A stretch of DNA of 64,000 bases, from contig NC_051093.1 of NCBI RefSeq assembly GCF_901709675.1, forward strand, positions 9,064,553 through 9,128,552, read 5' to 3'. Below, one piece after another: positions 60,201 to 64,000 of the stretch. The notes under the pieces were generated by a model. It saw only the letters and a program-made list of their open reading frames with translations. It searched no databases and was not told where the DNA came from. A program made the position numbers and the translations under genes. Numbering within the stretch: the first letter of the stretch is position 1; every line of letters starts with the position of its first letter. This DNA comes from Syngnathus acus. Lineage: Eukaryota; Chordata; Actinopteri; Syngnathiformes; Syngnathidae.

Positions 60201-62319
60201 CACCCTAAAGTCAAACGTATAGATAAAGAGAGAAAATGGACATTGGGAGGAATGGACAATTATGTCTCCAGTGACCTTCATCTTCTCTCAAAACAATACA
60301 AACATGAACCAAAGATGAGAGTGACATGCGCAGGATGTCATTTTATGATTATTGATCACTCATGACAATAACCAATGAACTCTCATTTCCCATTTTGTTC
60401 CCGTGGAAAGGAAAGAATTTGCTGAGCTCATGGAGAAATACGGCTCCAATGGTAGCACAGGATCAACACGCAACTCTCCAATACAGCAAGGTAAGAAAAA
60501 TGCTTGCATTTGAGAGAAACTCAACTTTTGTGAGCAGACCATAATACAGCAAAAAAAAAAAAAAAAGCTTGCGTTTTGTTCAAAGTTCTGAGCCCAAAGG
60601 GTAAAATGAGCTCAGTCAAGCTTTAAAAATGGTTTAGGACAAGTGCAGTTGTCCGTTACACAATTGCCAACATCTGTTTCCTTAGTAAACCAAGCAGCCA
60701 GCTGGTACTTAAACAGAACCGTGGCCGGCCGGGTTTGCTAAAACAGAAAAAAATAATAATAATATAGCTCAATGCTAACACTTGTTCTTTGCAATTTCTT
60801 TTTCTTACACAATTGATGAAAATGTGTCTGAAATTTTCTACTTACAGTATTACCCATTGTCCTTTATTCCAAATCCCAAGGAGGTCGCTACTTGGAAAGT
60901 ACATCATCTGGTTCTTCATCTCGCTCCCAGAGTCCTTTATTGTTAAGCCCGGCTGGCTCTCAGAACACGTACAACAACAGCGGACCTATGATGCGCTCAC
61001 TCAGGTCTGATGACTTCCTAATATTTGCAAAAAAACATTTTTTAACTTTGCTAATATGCTGCTTTCTTCCTATTTTTAGTCACCCAGGTGAAGGAGTGAT
61101 TCAGCTGATTTCTGTGACTCGATCAACAAGTATGGGCATCATCCTGGGAGGTGGCTCAAACCGCCCCGATGGTCCGGCAGTTTTCATTCAGGAGGTTCTT
61201 TCCGGTGGAGACTGTCACCGGGTAAGTGGGGAGGCCAAAATACAATGAAAATGTCAGCGGGGGGTGCGAGTTGGCCATGGTTTCAAGAGGCCACCCACTC
61301 ACTCTTCCGTGATTTGCCTTTCTTCACAACATCTCCTTCCACTTTTCAAATCCCATCCTCCTCGCCTCTCTGTCGCCCACACATCTCACCACTGACAAGC
61401 AAGTAGAGGAGCGCATTATAGACACAATATGGTGGAAATCATTCTCTGAAGAACTGTTTTCTCTTTTTTTTCCAGTTTGACATGATCTCGATTCAATTCT
61501 TACAATGCCTTGAGGCTATGAAAATATCAGATATGATTTGAAAAGATGTACGCTTAATTTTTCCTCAATTACAATTGTTTCACCAAATAGATCCATAGAA
61601 TCTCTCTTCATAGAAACATTTTCATTGGGTTGATGAAGCAACTTCATTTTTTTCTGTTTTATAAAATGTCTGGGACATTTTTTGGATCAAAGGATCAAAA
61701 TTACAGGACACAAATTAATTATTATTATTATCATTATATTTAATTATATTCAATTATATTATTATATCTAATTATATTATTAAAAAGAATCAAATTAGAA
61801 CCCCAAGTCATCATCCCATCACCTGCCAAATTGAAGGCATTGCATTTTTGTCTGGCTTGCGCAGGATGGACGTCTGCGGCCAGGAGATCAGCTCATTGCC
61901 GTTAACAAAGAGTCCTTGATAGGTGTTACGCACGAGGAGGCCAAAAGTATGCTGAACAAAGCCAAATCCAGGTAGCTTCCCATCCGAGTCACACCATTGA
62001 TGACACTTCATTCTATCTGAGCAATTTCTCGCTTGTATTCCCAGTCAAGAAAGTGCAGTGGAGATTGCCTTCATCCCAGGTAAAGGACTTTTCCAAAGCA
62101 GTACATCTCTTCACAACGGTGTTCAGCGGGCTACGGGCAACTCTGGACGCTTAAAAGTCCACATCCGATCACCTGAGGTCAGCTTGTATTTATGGACTTA
62201 CAACCAATCAGACATTTGCTTAGTTTCAATTTGTTTCCTTTTGTAGATCTGTGCCGAGGAGCCTACTCCAGTGCCCCCGCCTTCTCCTGACATTTGTCCG
62301 CCGGATATCCACATTTCAG
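57240..62319 (+). CDS. stxbp4: Syntaxin-binding protein 4-like, two PDZ domains, 3' part beyond the window
   Basis: STXBP4 (Synip) binds syntaxin-4 and regulates SNARE assembly and insulin-stimulated GLUT4 delivery. Exons: 57240-57306, 59045-59140, 59708-59777, 59860-59934, 60411-60490, 60881-61004 (alternative start 60848), 61080-61221, 61865-61971, 62045-62177 and 62247-62319. The phases agree throughout, giving 322 aa so far. PDZ1 (about 14-102) begins with carboxylate-loop GLGIKVIGG and contains [21 protein letters not shown] Ser-rich linker follows. PDZ2 (about 173-260) has SMGIILGGG, the block [20 protein letters not shown] and [23 protein letters not shown]2 is the part that resembles human STXBP4 (from memory). 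A Pro-rich segment ([14 protein letters not shown]) comes next. The coiled coil and WW domain expected for STXBP4 are not in the window. The last exon end is uncertain because the frame stays open to a stop near 62442. Another multi-PDZ protein is possible but less likely. Confidence 0.72.
60848..60880 (+). other. Alternative in-frame 33-bp 5' extension of stxbp4 exon
   Basis: Two acceptors, TACTTACAG at 60847 and AAATCCCAAG at 60880, lie exactly 33 bp apart. Both keep frame with the upstream exon, so 11 residues (beginning with [10 protein letters not shown]) may be included or skipped in the linker between the PDZ domains. RNA data are needed. Confidence 0.45.
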
Positions 62320-64000
62320 GTCACAATAAACATTATGTCTTCTGTCAAGCGCTGATTCACCGTGAGAGTGACAGTTCGAACGACATTTCACTTGAATACA
62401 GAGAAGGTCAGAATGAGCTTCATCGTATTTTAGCAGATCTGTAACGTCCAAATTTTGGCATGGTTCTCACCAGAGGTCGGGTTTTTTTTGGGAGGAATTT
62501 ACGACAGACTTATGGCACATCTGGGCGCCATGGGAGGGGGGAGCAAGTTCAACAAATTTCAGGCTTAATGGATGAAGACACTTATCACTAAATTGAAAAA
62601 CGGGGAACATGGAGATTTAGCCTTAGGTGTGGCGGAGAAGATTAATGCCCCCCCCCCCCCCCGCCCCCCCATCGTGTGACTTTTGTTTGACCTGCACTGA
62701 GTTTAGCGCAAGTGATTGACAACTGGAGTTCTACTGACTTGATGAAATTACCAAACAATGAAATTGTTTCCATTTATACTATCAACCAAATCATCAGCTC
62801 CAGGTGTTAGCGTATTGAAGCATTCCTGCAAATGGAGTGAGCTTCATGGGCTTTATACATTTTTTAAAATTTATTTTGCTTTCAAACCGCCAAGCAGACA
62901 AATGACTCCAATGGTAAGGGTCACACGTGGGTCCCAGCACCCAAACATCCCGTCCCAATCCTATTGACTAGGATTATCACAGTCAAGGTTATTTTCTAGG
63001 TGGTCTGACCCCTTAGCCCCCTTTCAGGCTCTTATTGGTTAAGTCAGTTGCTAGCGGTGACAGATGTCTGCAGTTTCTAAAGAGGTGCCAAGACCCATGT
63101 GCACAAGCAATTTTTTTTTTTTTTTGCTCTGATTCATACAGACAGCTTTAATGTGGTTCAGATTTGAAATGTGAGAACCTATCATGTCAAATTTGGAGGA
63201 TTGCATCTGCCACTTGACTTCAAAAAGCACAACCCGGACGTAGACATCCAAATACCTGCACATGCAGCGCTCATCTCTTAAAGCTGATCTCACTGACAAC
63301 CTCCTTGTTCCGCTTTGTCTTTGTTGCTCATCCTGAAAACACTGTAGGGCAACAGCTCATCAGTGGTGTGCAATCCTGTTAGGAAGATAAACAGGCATGT
63401 GTCCACATTGGTCAAGCTTTACCTATATGCACGCACCTGGCAAGTTCAGATGAGTCATGAGGGCAAATTCATTTGGACTTAGATTTGTATCTTATTTATA
63501 TCTGCAAAGATTACAATTATAGGCTTAATTATGAAAGCAAGCTAGAAATGAGTAGAAATAAGCCAACCAGTGTATACAATGTCAATTGGACATAAAAAGG
63601 CTGTTGGGACTAGCACATTTACAATAAAAAAAATATTTTTGATCATTATTTTAAGAATTTTTACAGGTTGTACCAACACATATTGTTGATTTTAATGCAC
63701 AGGACAGGCTGTTGCCACGGCAGCAGGTCTGCCAGTCATCACTATCGGTTAGGGGTGGGACAATTTAAATCCTTTGGATGGGAAGAGGAAAGAGAGGCAG
63801 CAGGTTTTGCGCTATCAGGATACTCCCGGCAATAGGACTGAGCGCATTCGTAAACACACACACACACACACATTGCCATAACAAGCAGACTCACAAATCT
63901 GGGACAGGGAAGCTCATCAAATTAGTATTAGACACTGGCTGTCTGCTCTGGTGTTTTTCACAGTGTTCCCTCGCTCTCATCTACATAATCACTCATCTCT
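62320..64000 (+). other. Right edge: probable intron of stxbp4-like gene
   Basis: No further exon with matching phase was identified. It contains a C-rich run at 62648-62670 (15 C, G, 7 C), a T-run near 63110, and a (CA)n at 63852-63872. The gene should continue beyond the window. Confidence 0.5.
63852..63872. repeat. (CA)n microsatellite
   Basis: An uninterrupted CA run of about 20 bp. Confidence 0.9.

Overview
This looks like nuclear DNA from a ray-finned (teleost) fish. It carries vertebrate genes split into short exons by GT-AG introns, most of them 70-1500 bp, with fish-type Tc1 transposon debris, (ATCC)n and (CA)n microsatellites, and AT-rich spacers. A compact percomorph genome is likely. 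I cannot fix the species from sequence alone.

Layout. (1) 2279-5997, minus: csf2rb, the common beta chain of cytokine receptors, 14 coding exons plus a 5' leader exon. (2) 23326-23990, plus: pvalb, an alpha-type parvalbumin. Two candidate 5' leader exons lie far upstream (about 8760-9044 and 20330-20375), and the 14 kb between them and the gene holds no coding gene I can support. (3) 25475-31101, minus: baiap2l2, an IMD/I-BAR plus SH3 scaffold, convergent with pvalb. (4) 33346-37841, plus: nptxr, the neuronal pentraxin receptor, apparently starting at CTG. (5) 44115-48098, plus: a FAM20C-like secretory-pathway protein kinase with its catalytic residues intact. (6) 49424-50545, plus: a two-exon Myb/SANT-like (trihelix) protein behind a GC-rich promoter region. 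(7) 51115-52788, minus: ccdc97. (8) 57240 to the right edge, plus: the 5' two thirds or so of an stxbp4-like protein with two PDZ domains, running off the window.

For every gene I joined exons by hand and checked that splice phases carry through. The csf2rb, baiap2l2, nptxr, fam20c-like, Myb/SANT and ccdc97 models all close in frame to one stop, which is strong evidence that the boundaries are right. Predicted lengths are csf2rb 688 aa, pvalb 109, baiap2l2 416, nptxr 546, fam20c-like 550, Myb/SANT 344 and ccdc97 336.

The genes do not form a functional operon. Their link is historical: csf2rb, pvalb, baiap2l2 and nptxr all have human counterparts on 22q12-q13, so the left half is an ancient conserved block. 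The right half (FAM20C-like, CCDC97, STXBP4) matches several other human chromosomes. I found no CRISPR array, prokaryotic-type system, tRNA or rRNA. I do not see a clearly new biological system. The most interesting points are the CUG start of nptxr in a near-ideal Kozak context, an intronic minisatellite whose last unit supplies a csf2rb splice acceptor, the swapped WSXWS motifs of csf2rb, the shortened BAIAP2L2 I-BAR domain, and the uncharacterised Myb/SANT gene.
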